Assembly (NCBI RefSeq): GCF_016920785.2
Contig: NW_024609857.1
Span: forward strand, 76,009,570 to 76,073,569
DNA length: 64,000 nucleotides
DNA from: Ixodes scapularis
Taxonomy: Eukaryota > Arthropoda > Arachnida > Ixodida > Ixodidae
Direction: 5' to 3'
Positions 33,268 to 44,137 of this stretch are shown piece by piece (positions within the stretch are counted from its first letter, which is position 1; every line of letters starts with the position of its first letter). Made by a program: the position numbers and the translations under genes. The notes beneath the pieces were generated by a model. The model saw only the letters and a program-made list of their open reading frames with translations, searched no databases and had not been told where the DNA came from.

Positions 33268-36200
33268 TCGAACCGAAACTCTTATCAGTTCAGTTGAGGT
33301 TCGGGTTCACTGCTTTCGGTACAGTTCCGGTTCAGTGCCGGAAAGCAGAAATATATTGAGAATATATTTTCCGCTTTGTTTTGGCAATAGGCTCTATTTC
33401 CGCTGATTTTTTTTTTTATTTTAAAATATACATCTTTATTTAAAAAAAAAGATTTATATATTTTTTTCAATATTGGCGAATCAGTATAATAAAATCTAAA
33501 TTAACATACAAAACGTCGTGTTTATACGACTCAACATATATTTGTTTATCTCAGTCACATATATTTTACCCGAATCGAATTGTTGTCACAATGTGTGGTA
33601 GGTCGCTAAAATACCCGCGATTGGTTCAACCTTGCATCGCAGTATTAAAACTTGAATCGTATTTGTGCTTTTGAACTAAAGATTTAATTAGGGTGTATAA
33701 AATCATGGAATGGGAACTTCCTCGCCATGTACCATGAAATATAGCTTACGAAACATGTTTCACAATATAATGACGACGCAACTGAGCTAAAAGCAATAAT
33801 ACTTTAAAAGTGCCGAGAAAGTTTTAGGACAAGCCCTTTCAGTCTGCATTTTGAAAAGACACTGAGCGACAATCAACTCGTGCTTTCCTAACCATCATTG
33901 GTAATACTCAGCACCGTGATGCAGGCGAAGATTCATGCAGAAAGGAGAAATCGAAATTGTTCACTCTAATCTATATGAGTCTTCGTACTCAGATCTAATC
34001 TGGCCTAAAATAACGCGTACCCAAGCGAACCTTTTCTAAAGGGTGGTTCCCACTGCCCCATTTCTTACGTTAAGTTACGTTACGGAATATTACGCTGAAG
34101 TAACCGGGACCTCTGTGCACGCGACATTCGAGACACTAAAGTTTCGGTGACTTATACGTAACTTAACTTAATGGAAGAAAATGGGGCAGTGTGAATGAGC
34201 CTTTGCACAGAATAAACTGCAGTGATGGAAGCGGCACTTGACCTTTTGCAGTAGGTTCTGTGCAAAATATTGGTTTGTAGTAGCCACTAATGTTTCTGTA
34301 GCAGATGCCGACATCTGTTAACAGACCACTTGAAAATGAAAAACTGCTTGCATCTCAAGGAGTTTATTGATATAGTGGTCAAGGGTTCCTCTTTGATACT
34401 CGAGCATAATACTTATTACCGTTTGCTATAGGAATAGATAGGGCATAAAGCGAACACAGTATCCTTAAAGAAGGCTCAAGTAAGAGTAGGTTTCATTTAC
34501 AACGGGTATTAAAAAAATGGTTCAAAAGTGAATCACAGCGCAACACTTCATTGGGATAAATCCTCTCTCCCGTCTCCATTTTACACTCGGTAGTTTGTTT
34601 AGCCCGTAAATGTAATTTCTGTAGAAGGCCAGCGAAAACCAGCATATCCGCTAATATGTCTAACAATAAATATGCGTCCCGCTCGTTCAATGAAGCTAAA
34701 AAAGTAAAAACTCTAATGCCATAAACAGCAAATGCAACCACCCAAAAATATCATAAGAGCCTACACTTGTGCTTTAAAGGAGACACTGCTCTTTAACGGC
34801 TCAGGAACCAGACTTACGTCAAAGCTCGCTGCCCTATCGATCGACAGTTGCACGGCAACTACCGTATTCATTCACATATATATAAACACGAACGTTTGTG
34901 AAATAAAATACAGCTGTATTTGAGACTCTGTGTGTTGTGTCCTCCTTCGTCTACTCCCAGTATCGGGGTTTGTCTTAATTATATATAGACACTTGTTTTC
35001 TTCTCCCTCTTTCTCTACTGTTCTTTTTTTTTTTTTAATTTAGTTAGAGATTAATTTGCCTATCGCACTAACCCAAGCGCTGCCCTATGTCAGCCGCTGC
35101 TCCTAGCACTCCGGTGCAAAGCGGTGAAGCTCGACACGCGCACGCTGGTGAGGGCAGGCGAAGGTGGACACGAGCGGCGCAAGTGCCACGCTACTTTGCA
35201 GTCACGAAACGTAGGCATGTGACAGACACGACGATCGAGTTATCCCACCAGGAGTACAATACCCTGGTTTTGTTTTATCACAGTAGCCACAATCGGCAAT
35301 CCTACTATTTCGCAAAGTTTTGTCGGGACCCTTAGTTCCTGACGTCGACGACATCGCCTGGAAACGTAGACAAGGTCAGCGATCAACCATACAGCGCCGG
35401 CCAGAGCGTTTGATGCCCGGCATCAACGGCTCCGGCCGGTTGATTCGCAGCATCAAAGCGCGATATCATGGCATTCGTCATCTCCTTGTACGAGTTCTTC
35501 CATCGGCTGAACGATCTGAGTGAAGCGAATGTCCTGTGACATGCGCTTTTAGCATGTGTGCTTGTGGTTGTATATCTCCGAGCCTTCGAATGTATTCTGA
35601 CCTAAGACGAAACAAACTATACGGTGAGTAGAGACGCCGTGAAATTCATATTTGTACAATTTTCTTTCCTTCTACTCCTCTGAATATTCGAGTCGACCAA
35701 TAATAAAACATGTTTGTTTTGTTTTTGTGTTGTTTTAAGTCCATCTTGGAACAGGTGTAGCGCAACTTTTAGGAAAAATGGAATTTTGGCGCAAGATGTA
35801 GCAGACGTTCGTTCACTGCGCTATTTGGCGCAAATGGCGCCGCACTTCGATCACTGAAACTGGCATGGCCTGACTGTTAAAGTTTGTTCTTGAAAAGATG
35901 CTGGTCAATTCCACTTGCAATTAAACATCAGCCTTATTCATCGATGATTTTTTTTTTAAATAGAACCAAGTAGTATTTCCTGCGCTACTCGACATGGGAG
36001 CTACTTAATTGGTCCCTTTCTGACGGTCTACGTGCGTAGGTGACGTCACGTGCCCCTGTGTACTTTGTTTTTGTCCAGGCCACATACTCGCAACAGTCAT
36101 GAAAAAAAAATAAAACGGAATATATTTATTGAAGTGTCTTCGTGACCCAAAGTTCCTGACTTTGGGTGCTCCTGAAGCTTAAACTAAAAATACGTGCAAA

Positions 36201-36647
36201 AAAAAAAAAATAAAATAAAAAGGAAGTTGGATGTTTTTTTTATTTGAACTTTTGTCGATCAATTAATTTTTCTGACGGCACCAGGAAAGGTGTATGCCAA
36301 TGTATCACGTGGAACCGGAAACAAAAGAAAAAACAATATTGCTATTTTTCAGTGAACCGCGGAACCGAACCAAACCGTTATTATTTCTTTATTTTTTCCG
36401 TTCCAAAGAAGAAAAATCAAAAATGGCGATTTTTGGTTTACCGAGAAAAAATGCGGCATGTGGAGGTATAATGAGAAAAGGTATATACTTTTATACTTCC
36501 ATGTTTCAGGTGACGTTTTTCTCGGTCGAATGATCAAAACAACGAAGGCTTTGGAGAGCATTCCTGCACGTTTTCGCGCACGTAAACCTTCTCGTGTTCG
36601 TGGTAGGAAAATTTAGGCGAGCTGCCACATGGAGATATTCTACGTCC
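33268..36647. other. Intergenic stretch, repeats and one GC-rich patch
   Basis: AACCG-rich text at 33270-33350 and 36300-36420 resembles the ends of the element at 53168-54351 and may mark another copy. Apart from the MITE at 34036, the only protein-like part is 35060-35530 (GC-rich, two 67-82 codon frames), which I cannot assign. Confidence 0.3.
34036..34205. mobile_element. 170-bp palindromic MITE
   Basis: TAAAGGGTGGTTCCCACTGC and CCCCATTTCTTACGTTAAGT on the left face their approximate reverse complements on the right (ACTTAACTTAATGG, AAATGGGGCAGTGTGAATGA). There is no coding potential. Confidence 0.7.
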
Positions 36648-36868
36648 TTAAAGGGACCATGAAGTCAATTTAATTTTTTTGTTTAAAGAAGGTGTTTTCG
36701 GAAGCATTGGGGTCCTGGCATGCCACACAATTTCTTCTAGAACGTTGTGACTCTTATTGTGGTACCTGCAAATAAATTTGCGAAACCGAAACAAACATTC
36801 AGATTTCTTCCCTTTTTTGCCTCTGGAAGAGAAGTGACGTTAGGGAGCACTGTCGGCATCGGTAGGAT

Positions 36869-37204
36869 TTAGTGCACACTCAGTGTGGTTCCCGTGGTTC
36901 GCTCTGGTGCACGGCGGTCTGTGAAGAAAAGTGAGGGAATAGCGTCTTTCCTCAGACAAGGGAACTTCATGTTTTTACCCAGACTCCGGCTGACGTGAAG
37001 GTGCTGCTCAAAGTCTTCTGGTCGGAAATGCAACGAACAAATCCTGGCACCGCTGTCCACAGCTCTACGCAAGACGACGGCGCGCAACCAAATGCTGCGC
37101 ATTGCTGCATCGGTCGGCAGTTTATGCAAACTAACGTCACCCGATCGACCGCACGTCTTTAGCCGACCTTTCGCGCAACCTACTACTGCACATAAACGCG
37201 GCAT
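36869..37204 (-). CDS. THAP-domain zinc-finger protein (single exon, 111 aa)
   Basis: The whole frame is a THAP domain: C5 and C10 (MPRLCAVVGCAKGR), HKLP at 27-30, W39, C56 and H59 in RICSLHF, PEDFE at 62-66, and the closing DAIPSLFF at 88-94. All eight hallmark positions (CxxxxC, P, W, CxxH, F, P) are present, so the fold and zinc site should form. THAP domains bind DNA site-specifically and occur in transcription regulators and P-type transposases. Nothing follows the domain except a short Arg/Thr tail, so this is either the first exon of a longer gene or a stand-alone DNA-binding domain, perhaps transposon-encoded, since it lies within TTAA-bounded inverted ends. There is no donor I would trust near the stop. 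Confidence 0.75.
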   Translation of the reverse strand: MPRLCAVVGCAKGRLKTCGRSGDVSLHKLPTDAAMRSIWLRAVVLRRAVDSGARICSLHFRPEDFEQHLHVSRSLGKNMKFPCLRKDAIPSLFFTDRRAPERTTGTTLSVH

Positions 37205-37244
37205 GATTGGTGAGACATGCCGCGTTTATGTCTCACCAATCACA
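37192..37244. repeat. Interleaved inverted repeats over the THAP start codon
   Basis: ATAAACGCGGCATG and CATGCCGCGTTTAT face each other around ATTGGTGAGA. The latter is itself inverted just beyond (TCTCACCAAT). The THAP ATG lies in the left arm. Confidence 0.75.
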
Positions 37245-37687
37245 AAACCAAAACCAAAAGTCCGCCGCCCCCGGCGCTCGTACCTTTTTCTTTTCTTTTT
37301 TTTTTTTGGTCCATGGTTGTTCGATGCTTGTTACGCGCCCGAGGTAGCAGTGCGGGATGCGTTCAACCAGTGACAAACGGAGGGATCACTTCAGATTATG
37401 CTTTTACACACGGTATGAAACCTATTAATTCCCAACTACAACTTCAAAAGATTATCCAACGTTCAAATAAAAATTTTTCATCACATCTCACCACCGAAAT
37501 CGAAACCAAGAGCGCGTCTATCGTTTGAAACAATCGCTGGACGAGGAGCCCGTTGTCGTCACGCTTCGACGGCGCACTTTAGTTCACCTCTCTGTTGCCG
37601 CCTCGGTGGGGTCTCAGGCATCGTTCCCGGCGCTATTATTACCGCGCCTAGGGTGACCACCTTCCTGCTAGCGAAATGCGGGACACG

Positions 37688-37688
<1 letters not shown>

Positions 37689-37723
<35 letters not shown>
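37689..37723. repeat. 35-base poly-G tract
   Basis: Uninterrupted G from 37689 to 37723. Its length may be assembly-limited. A similar 26-base run is at 41694-41719. Confidence 0.9.
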
Positions 37724-37724
<1 letters not shown>

Positions 37725-38570
37725 GTAGAGGAAATTTATTAGCACACGCACCACGAACCCAGGCTCTGTTAACACATTTAATATCCTGTGCTGTTTATAC
37801 ACCTGTATTGCGCCCATTAAGCTCAATTAATTTTCACTCCCAGTGATATATATTTTATGCCAAATGTCAATGCATCAAATGGAAATAGGAAACAGTAATC
37901 TTTTTCGGGTTATTGTTTCCTGTCAACGCTTACTTTTATCTACATGGTCATACACAAATGTTTAACATTATATTCTAATCTACAGCAACCCTTTCGCGTT
38001 GACACACTGATTTTAAAACAATTACAATATTTTATATTGAAACTTTTGGTGAGCAATTCTTTTTAGAATATTTTGCCAAGGGGTGAGGCACAACGGAGCA
38101 TGCGCGTCGGTTCTTTTTTCAAGAACGACGGTTGCTTCCCACAATGCTTGGATAGAAAATGGTGTACCATTGCGATTCACACGATTATCAGCGACATTTA
38201 CGCTTCCCCGTGCCCCGTTGTTCGGCAGCGCCATGAGTTGCAGAGTGAATTTTACGACAGTATGAAATGCGGGACATTTTGAAGATTTGAGAATTTCTTG
38301 CGGGACGCGGGACACGAGCCCTCAATGCGGGACAGTCCCGCGAGTCGCGGGACGGGTGGTCACCCTAACTGCGCCTGTTTGCTCGATTGATTCGGCACCT
38401 AAACTTCTGTGCGGGCTAGAACTTGGTCAACAGTATCTGAGACGTGCCTGACATCCATTTCAATCGTCGAATAAAACTTCGAAACTGCCTTCGTGGTCCC
38501 TTTAAACGTGTAAACCACATAGCAAAAACAACAACAACAACAACACCAATTGTTTTTGTTTTTTACATAC

Positions 38571-38576
38571 TTTATT
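38571..38576 (-). terminator. Polyadenylation signal for the Mpv17-family gene
   Basis: TTTATT on the plus strand is AATAAA on the minus strand, about 185 bp after the Mpv17-family stop. Confidence 0.6.
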
Positions 38577-38759
38577 AACGGTCTTTAGTTCTTGACTTTG
38601 TTACTAAGAGTATGAAAGCTAAACAGGAAGAAGGATGACGATAGCGCTTGTCAAACGAACGCTGCAAAATGTCGCGGACGCGCTCACAGTCAACACGCTA
38701 TCAGTAATAACGAACCCCATCAGCTATGGGGGCAGGTGATCAGCGCCTTGCGCTAAAGT

Positions 38760-39344
38760 TCACTGTGTCCGCTGCTTCTGGACGCTGCTCTTCGCCGACA
38801 GCTGCGTAGGAGCCCCGGGGCCGTTGGCCTTCCAGGACAGGTAGGTGGTCCAGAAGAGGGCGACCACGCTCATTCCCAGGGGGCGGTAGTCTTTGGGAAC
38901 GAACTGATATATGAGTCCCTGGGCCGCCGGCCAGAAGACCAGCCTCGTCTTGAGTATCGAGACGTACTTCGTCCTGATGGCGTGCTGGATGGCGGCCCAC
39001 GACAACCCTTTCAGAGCGCCGTTCACGGCGATGTAGCCCAGGAGGACGAGTGGACTGACGAACAGCTGACTGAGCAGTACTTTGACGAGCGTAGCGGTCA
39101 AGCCACCGTCTCCCACGAGCCGCTCCAGGAGCACGAAGGACAGCACTTGCACGGGACCCGTGAAGACGAGTCCGGTGACAAAGCTTCCAGCAGCTTGTCG
39201 AGCGTCGATGCTGACGGACGCACCACGGGTCACAGTCTGAGACAGCAGGTTAGCGACGAGGCTCACGATGGCGATGCTCGCAATCCGCGTGCCCATTGGG
39301 TTGGTGTGGAGCAGGTCGTCGTAGAACGAGGCTATTCGCATCAT
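38760..39344 (-). CDS. Mpv17/PMP22-family membrane protein (intronless, 194 aa)
   Basis: The frame has the family signature in its second half: LVFWPAAQGLIYQFVPKDYR, then LFWTTYLSWKAN, plus the earlier FVTGLVFTGPVQVLSF. Four hydrophobic segments fit the usual four-helix topology (about residues 23-38, 50-72, 85-108 and 160-178). Length matches Mpv17, PXMP2 and Mpv17-like proteins (about 175-220 aa). These are inner-mitochondrial or peroxisomal membrane proteins; which one this is cannot be told. The start MMRIASFYDDLLHTNPMGTR matches the family's N-terminal 'W..Y...L..P' pattern in spacing. It has no introns, unlike MRPS31, suggesting a retrocopy that stayed open. A downstream AATAAA supports transcription. 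Confidence 0.87.
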   Translation of the reverse strand: MMRIASFYDDLLHTNPMGTRIASIAIVSLVANLLSQTVTRGASVSIDARQAAGSFVTGLVFTGPVQVLSFVLLERLVGDGGLTATLVKVLLSQLFVSPLVLLGYIAVNGALKGLSWAAIQHAIRTKYVSILKTRLVFWPAAQGLIYQFVPKDYRPLGMSVVALFWTTYLSWKANGPGAPTQLSAKSSVQKQRTQ

Positions 39345-39457
39345 CTCGGAGCAGGAGTTAATTCTCTCTGCTGCCTCGCGAACCGCATGTTATGATGTAC
39401 AGGACTGAGCATCTGCGGGGTTTCCGCTCCAGCAAACAGCTGGCGGTAGTCGTACAT
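39341..39457 (-). CDS. 38-codon upstream ORF overlapping the Mpv17-family start
   Basis: ATG at 39457 opens MYDYRQLFAGAETPQ and ends in TGA at 39343-39341, which overlaps the downstream ATG as ATGA. It may be a regulatory uORF allowing termination-reinitiation, or the remnant of an upstream exon in another frame. It has no recognisable domain. Confidence 0.4.
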   Translation of the reverse strand: MYDYRQLFAGAETPQMLSPVHHNMRFARQQRELTPAPR

Positions 39458-40841
39458 GTTCAGCTGTACCGAGCCACGGAAGTACGTACAATACGTGTCA
39501 ACCTTTGGCCCTTTTTGTCATTAAAACTCGTGAGACGCGTCCGTGGGCAGTGAGGGAAGACGCACGGCGGAGAGGGCATGCAGCGCAAAAAATATTAATA
39601 TACTTTTATTGCAATTAACTATACCAGTACTTGACATAAATCTGGCGGCTGTACCGTATAAACATACACACAACACAATTATTATTACAAATATGGCGGT
39701 ATTGAGAGCAGCGATAGCCCGGCAGCATACACCGCGCGCAAGAGAAAAATTACCGCTTTTTTTTTTTGTTGTTATCTGCCAGATGGCGACATCACATTTC
39801 CATAAAAATTGTCGGCTCTCTTTTCACTGACATATTCATCCAAGCACGTGCTCACTGGTCGCACATAGTACATTTAATGCACATACATACATTAAAAAAT
39901 ACAACGTGAAAATACGAAAATACAAACAGTGTAACTCTGGTAATATGTAGGTGTCCATTTATCTCTTATAATCTATATTTTTTATTTATTTTTAGAGCTC
40001 AGCTCTTAGGCACCCGTTTCCGCCTTTGGCGGCGTCACTGTCGGTGTAAACGCGTCGCTAAATTTAGCGGGAAATTAAATTGGTGTTGAGATCATGTGAC
40101 GTCAATTTTACCGCTATATCTAGCGGGAAATTGAATTGGTGTTGAGGTCATGGTACGTCGGAGAAACTGAATTTGTTCATAGGTAACGTGACACGAAGCC
40201 ATGCGAAGTCGTGTCACGCTAAATTTAACGGGTTAAGATTCCCCGCTAAATTTAGCGGGGAAATTGACGTCACGAGACCTCAACACCAATTCAGTTTCCC
40301 CGCTAAATTTAGTTGGGGGAAATGACGTCACATGACTTCATGTTACATGACGTCATATCCCCGCTGACCGAAAGTGCGCTCCGCGAACCTTTGGTCAGCG
40401 GAGCGCAGGAGGAGGAGAGGAGGAGGAGGGGCATACCCTCCTCTCCGTACCCTCCCCTCCACCTCCTCAAGAGCTGCGCTCTAGTTTCCTAGGTTTGCAT
40501 TACAGAGACTTGTAAACGTCTTTCATTTTCTGTGTTAGTCATTTGTTGCTATGTTCGTGCGTTTCGTACGACCGTTTTCTGGCTCGCCGCACTTGCTGTA
40601 TACATCCATGAGTAGAAAACCTGTTACGATAAAGACCCTTGCAATCAACCAAAGGCTTCCGTAGCCAACCAACTTCATGCTGGCAAACAAAACAAATCAT
40701 AACACACATACAAAAAAAAAAAAAAGTTTTAACGCGGTGCGGGAAAGCGGAGCCGCAGGGCGTCGAGTTTTGGGTGGTACATAATTTTCCCTTTGCTTTT
40801 GCGAAGTCCAGGGTTTGAGAAGCAGGAGGCTTCTGAACCTT
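39458..40841. other. Intergenic stretch with a palindrome-rich foldback
   Basis: 39460-40040 is AT-rich and holds nothing recognised. 40048-40400 is the foldback listed separately. A GAGGAGG/CCTCCTC-rich patch at 40405-40480 recurs inverted at 60285-60365. Confidence 0.4.
40048..40400. repeat. Foldback of repeated CGCTAAATTTAGCG palindromes
   Basis: Units of CGCTAAATTTAGCGGG plus AATTGGTGTTGAG(A/G)TCA and TGACGTCA occur twice in plus orientation (40049 and 40113) and about twice inverted (40240-40330). The centre is the hairpin GTGACACGA...TCGTGTCAC. It ends with GGTCAGCGGAGCGC and its inverted partner. Confidence 0.75.
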
Positions 40842-41271
40842 TTAAAGGGATGGTGAAGCGAAATTTGGATTAAAAAAAAAAAAACAATGCAGGAGATGTA
40901 GGCGGGACGCTACAATCCCTACAACACTACTAGTCAGGCGATATCCCAAATGGGCGGCCTTATTTTTGGAAAAAGAAGTCGAGATTGAACCAGGCCGACG
41001 AGGCGCGTGACCGCCAAGATACCTAGTTTCCTCCTCTCTTCGCTTCGCTCCCTCAAGGCCGCGAGGCGGAGAAGACACGAGGCCGTTCCCTCTCGTTCTC
41101 GGAAAAACATGACGTCAACATTCCTGCCAAATGCGCCTCTTTTTTTAAAAAAATACGGTCATCCGTTCGAGATATGGCTGTATGAGTGATGTTTTGGTGT
41201 TTGTAGCATCCCGTTGCACGCTTTAGCCGCGTGTTTTGGGGAATCCAGATTTCGGTTCAGCATCTCTTTAA
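40842..41271. mobile_element. TTAA-bounded MITE, 430 bp
   Basis: Ends: TTAAAGGGATGGTGAAGCGA on the left; TTAAAGAGATGCTGAACCGA on the right strand. The inner ends GAAATTTGGATT and GAAATCTGGATT also match. There is no coding frame of note. Confidence 0.75.
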
Positions 41272-41409
41272 CGACGTGTCTGACAGTTCGATGGCGTGCA
41301 ATTGCGTTCTTTCGATAACGGTACCGACGACGACTACGCAGTGCATGCACGCGCACCGGCTTCCGAGGGAGAGTGCTACCGCCGACGCACCGCCACGTAA
41401 AAGTTCACC

Positions 41410-41668
41410 AAGGTCGTCACCATAGCCACCATAACCGGCAGTATAGCGACATGTCTCAAGCTTTGATAAAATGTCCTACTACAAATATCACTTCACCAAA
41501 TAAACACAACGCGTGAAACAGGCTTTGCCGCGCGTAACTCAAACAGCGCATGAAGCGAGCAGACGAGTCGAGGGATTCAAGATCTGCCGGGTCTGTGCCA
41601 GCCTGTCCTACCTTTGACGTCACAAACGATGATGATGATAGCTGGAGAAGCGCCCTCTGTAGTACGCG
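41410..41668. repeat. Dispersed repeat, copy 2 (partner at 5640-5880)
   Basis: The shared blocks and order are the same as in the first copy. It is followed after about 25 bp by a 26-base G run (41694-41719). Confidence 0.65.
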
Positions 41669-42299
41669 CTCGCTGGCTGAACTTCCGGGATGAGGGGGGG
41701 GGGGGGGGGGGGGGGGGGGCCGAACACGTATGACCTCCGCTTCTTGGGAGTTTCAAATCTCGCTTCTACAGCTTTACTTTATATCAACATTTCACCTAAA
41801 GTTTGCCTTCATACAGATGTACTCATCCACGTCTGCGTGGTGAAAGCGTTGAATTTTTACTTTCTTGTTTGTCAAAAATTAACCGACTTACCGGTAAAAT
41901 ATAATCGTGATTAAAGCATTACACGATTAATCGGTACGTTAACCGATCAAGTGCCCAGCCGTTTTTTACCGCTGTGGCGCTGCTGCCAGCTTACCGATGG
42001 TACCATGGTGATAGGGACACGAAGCATGCATCATGGGGCTGCTCTCGGCCACTTGCATAAGTGAGCGATGGCCACACTTTCCCTATACTTGCCCACCATT
42101 ACGTCCTACAGCACTTTCGAAAGCTTTTTATCCTCCCCCTGCTCCTCGAGAAGGGAAACGAATTCGCTTAGCACCTAAAACTGGTTCGACGAAAATGTAA
42201 AGATTTGGTGATTATTTCCGGGCACTTTTTTAATCAGCCCTAGGAAACGTCAAGCCCTATTAGCCCCGAGAGCGAACACAAGCGTCGCTGCGGTCGCAG

Positions 42300-43409
42300 C
42301 GCCCTGATTGGGTGAGGTGTACCGTGACGTCAGGGGGAGTACTCCGCTCCGCGACCTCGCATCGGCTCGCTTCCCAGCACCGGTTTCCCGGTTTGGTGTT
42401 GTGTCTCGGAAGCTCTTCGAGGAGCTGGACTTCGTGTACCCGGTGTACAAAACGTTGAGTTAGGCCGATATTGACGTGCTTCCGTACATTTTAAAAGCCT
42501 GCTTGCCCCTTTTATCTTTAAAATTGGGTTACAAATCCCGAAAGCTATCGGAGGAGGCAATTCCGCAGATGAACCTCCCCGTCCGTCCACACGACATAAG
42601 GCAATCTTGCGAAGGGTCGGTGAAGCGGTGGCGCAAGTGTTTCAGACGCTGGAATTCTGTTTCTTGCCTGTTCATGATTTAGGACGATATTACATCCCGC
42701 TTTCAAGGCATTTGAAGTGGCATTTATATCATGGGCCTTTGGGTGGTCGGCAAATTAGCTCGCGACCCCGACTTTGCGCTTCCCCTCTGCATGCCCTGGT
42801 TCGCAGATGTTTTAAAGACCCTGCATCTGATGATCTTCGAAGTGCTCGTGGAACAGGGCTGTTTTACGTAAATGTAGCTTCTTCGTGAATTAATTATATA
42901 GTTTATACACGTATGCAGGCATATTTCTTAAAGATGCAACATTACTGAAAATTAGTTTGTATGGTAGCAGCAAAAACGGCCGAAGTGCCCCCAGTTGCCT
43001 GTATGATATGTATTGAACTGCCCAAAATATGCACAGCAATGGTGCCGTAATTTGGAATGTTTATACTTTTTCCTGACATTCTTTATTCCAGCCTTGGATA
43101 TTAAAAAAAAAATACACCGTTTAGTCTGAATTGTCATTTCCAATTAAAAGAGACACTGCTGCAGGCCCCCAAAAGCTTCCTCAGCCTCGAAACTCCCTAC
43201 AGCTGGACTCTCTGACAACAGAGGAAAACAGGAGTAAAAGCAAGCATTCGAACGTCTGTCCAGCGGTAGATGCAGCACTAGTAGCAGAACATGTGAAACC
43301 TGTGAAGGGCGACAGTCTGCGTGAGAAAGCTTCTGGTACTTTAGCTTCGGGGCAGTTCGATTTAAGTAAAGTCTCAATTTTAGGGCTTAAGGGACTAATA
43401 ACGAGCTAG
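42300..43409 (+). CDS. Candidate gene of unknown product
   Basis: CpG-rich sequence at 42240-42420 is followed by protein-like plus-strand segments: VVSRKLFEELDFVYPVYKT (42395-42460), HKAILRRVGEAVAQVFQTLE and FLPVHDLGRYYIPLSRHLKW (42590-42730), and a final Ser/Lys-rich stretch TTEENRSKSKHSNVCPAVDA to KVSILGLKGLITS with stop at 43409. A donor TTTTAC|GTAAAT near 42869 and an acceptor CTTCCTCAG near 43184 would join the last two in phase. AATAAA follows at about 43535. I do not recognise the protein, the first exon has no clear ATG, and the frames between 42460 and 42590 are uncertain. A decayed retrocopy is the alternative. Confidence 0.3.
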
Positions 43410-44106
43410 ACATCTTCGCTTACGTTTGTTATACATTTCTTGAGGGTTGATATAAACAAGTCCACAAATACCACCCGTGTAGTCCTTTGAAATACTATCC
43501 GAATCCAGCAAAGGTTAAATGCGAGCACTGTATATAATAAAGGTTCCTTGTTTTTTTACTTTGCTCCTGCACTTGGGCTGTCTTACTTGTGATTCTCTCC
43601 CCATGGCCCAGACTGTATTTAGCATGTTGCTCGAGGAGTATGCAGCTTTTCTGCTTCGGCGATCTTGTTTAAAAGCAGAGATACAAAAAAATGGTACACA
43701 TAACCTGCCAATTCATTCAGACCATCAACAGCATTTATTGTGCGAGATGTAGATCTATAATGATGCTCCTGCAATTGTGGCCATATTTCTTTATTTTCAT
43801 ATACCAGCTGCGATTCATGCGTTGCCTGCCCTGTCAAGCATGCTTAAAATGTTGGTTGAAGTTTCAGCTCTAGCTACAGGCCATACCCCAATAAAGGCAC
43901 ATATAAAAATTGACACTTCCTAAGAAAAACATGCCAAAAAAATGAAATAGAAATAGAAACGAGCGCGCCGACAGCTAGCGTCGTCGCAGCCTCCACAGGC
44001 CGAGCGGGGCGAGTCGGCGAAAAATTCTCTCCTCACCGTGACGTCACCCCGGTTCGCCGTAAGGGGGCGCCACGCGAACTTCTCGGGGCTAATACCCGTA
44101 GTATAA

Positions 44107-44137
<31 letters not shown>

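Larger units (their letters stand above)
36648..38505. mobile_element. TTAA-bounded inverted-repeat element containing a THAP ORF
   Basis: The left end is TTAAAGGGACCATGAAG; the right end on the other strand is TTAAAGGGACCACGAAGG. The 1.86-kb interior carries the THAP ORF on the minus strand, a 35-base G run and no other recognised domain. Several other elements in the window share TTAA-AGG ends. Whether the two ends belong to one insertion is inferred. Confidence 0.5.

Noticed and set aside
35395..35460. A GAPDH-like GINGxGR motif
   Set aside because: The match is only a few residues, and neither the following Rossmann-fold sequence nor the catalytic Cys region is present.
44107..44134. The GA repeat as a regulatory GAGA site
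   Set aside because: A simple microsatellite explains it, and no promoter or gene start is evident nearby.
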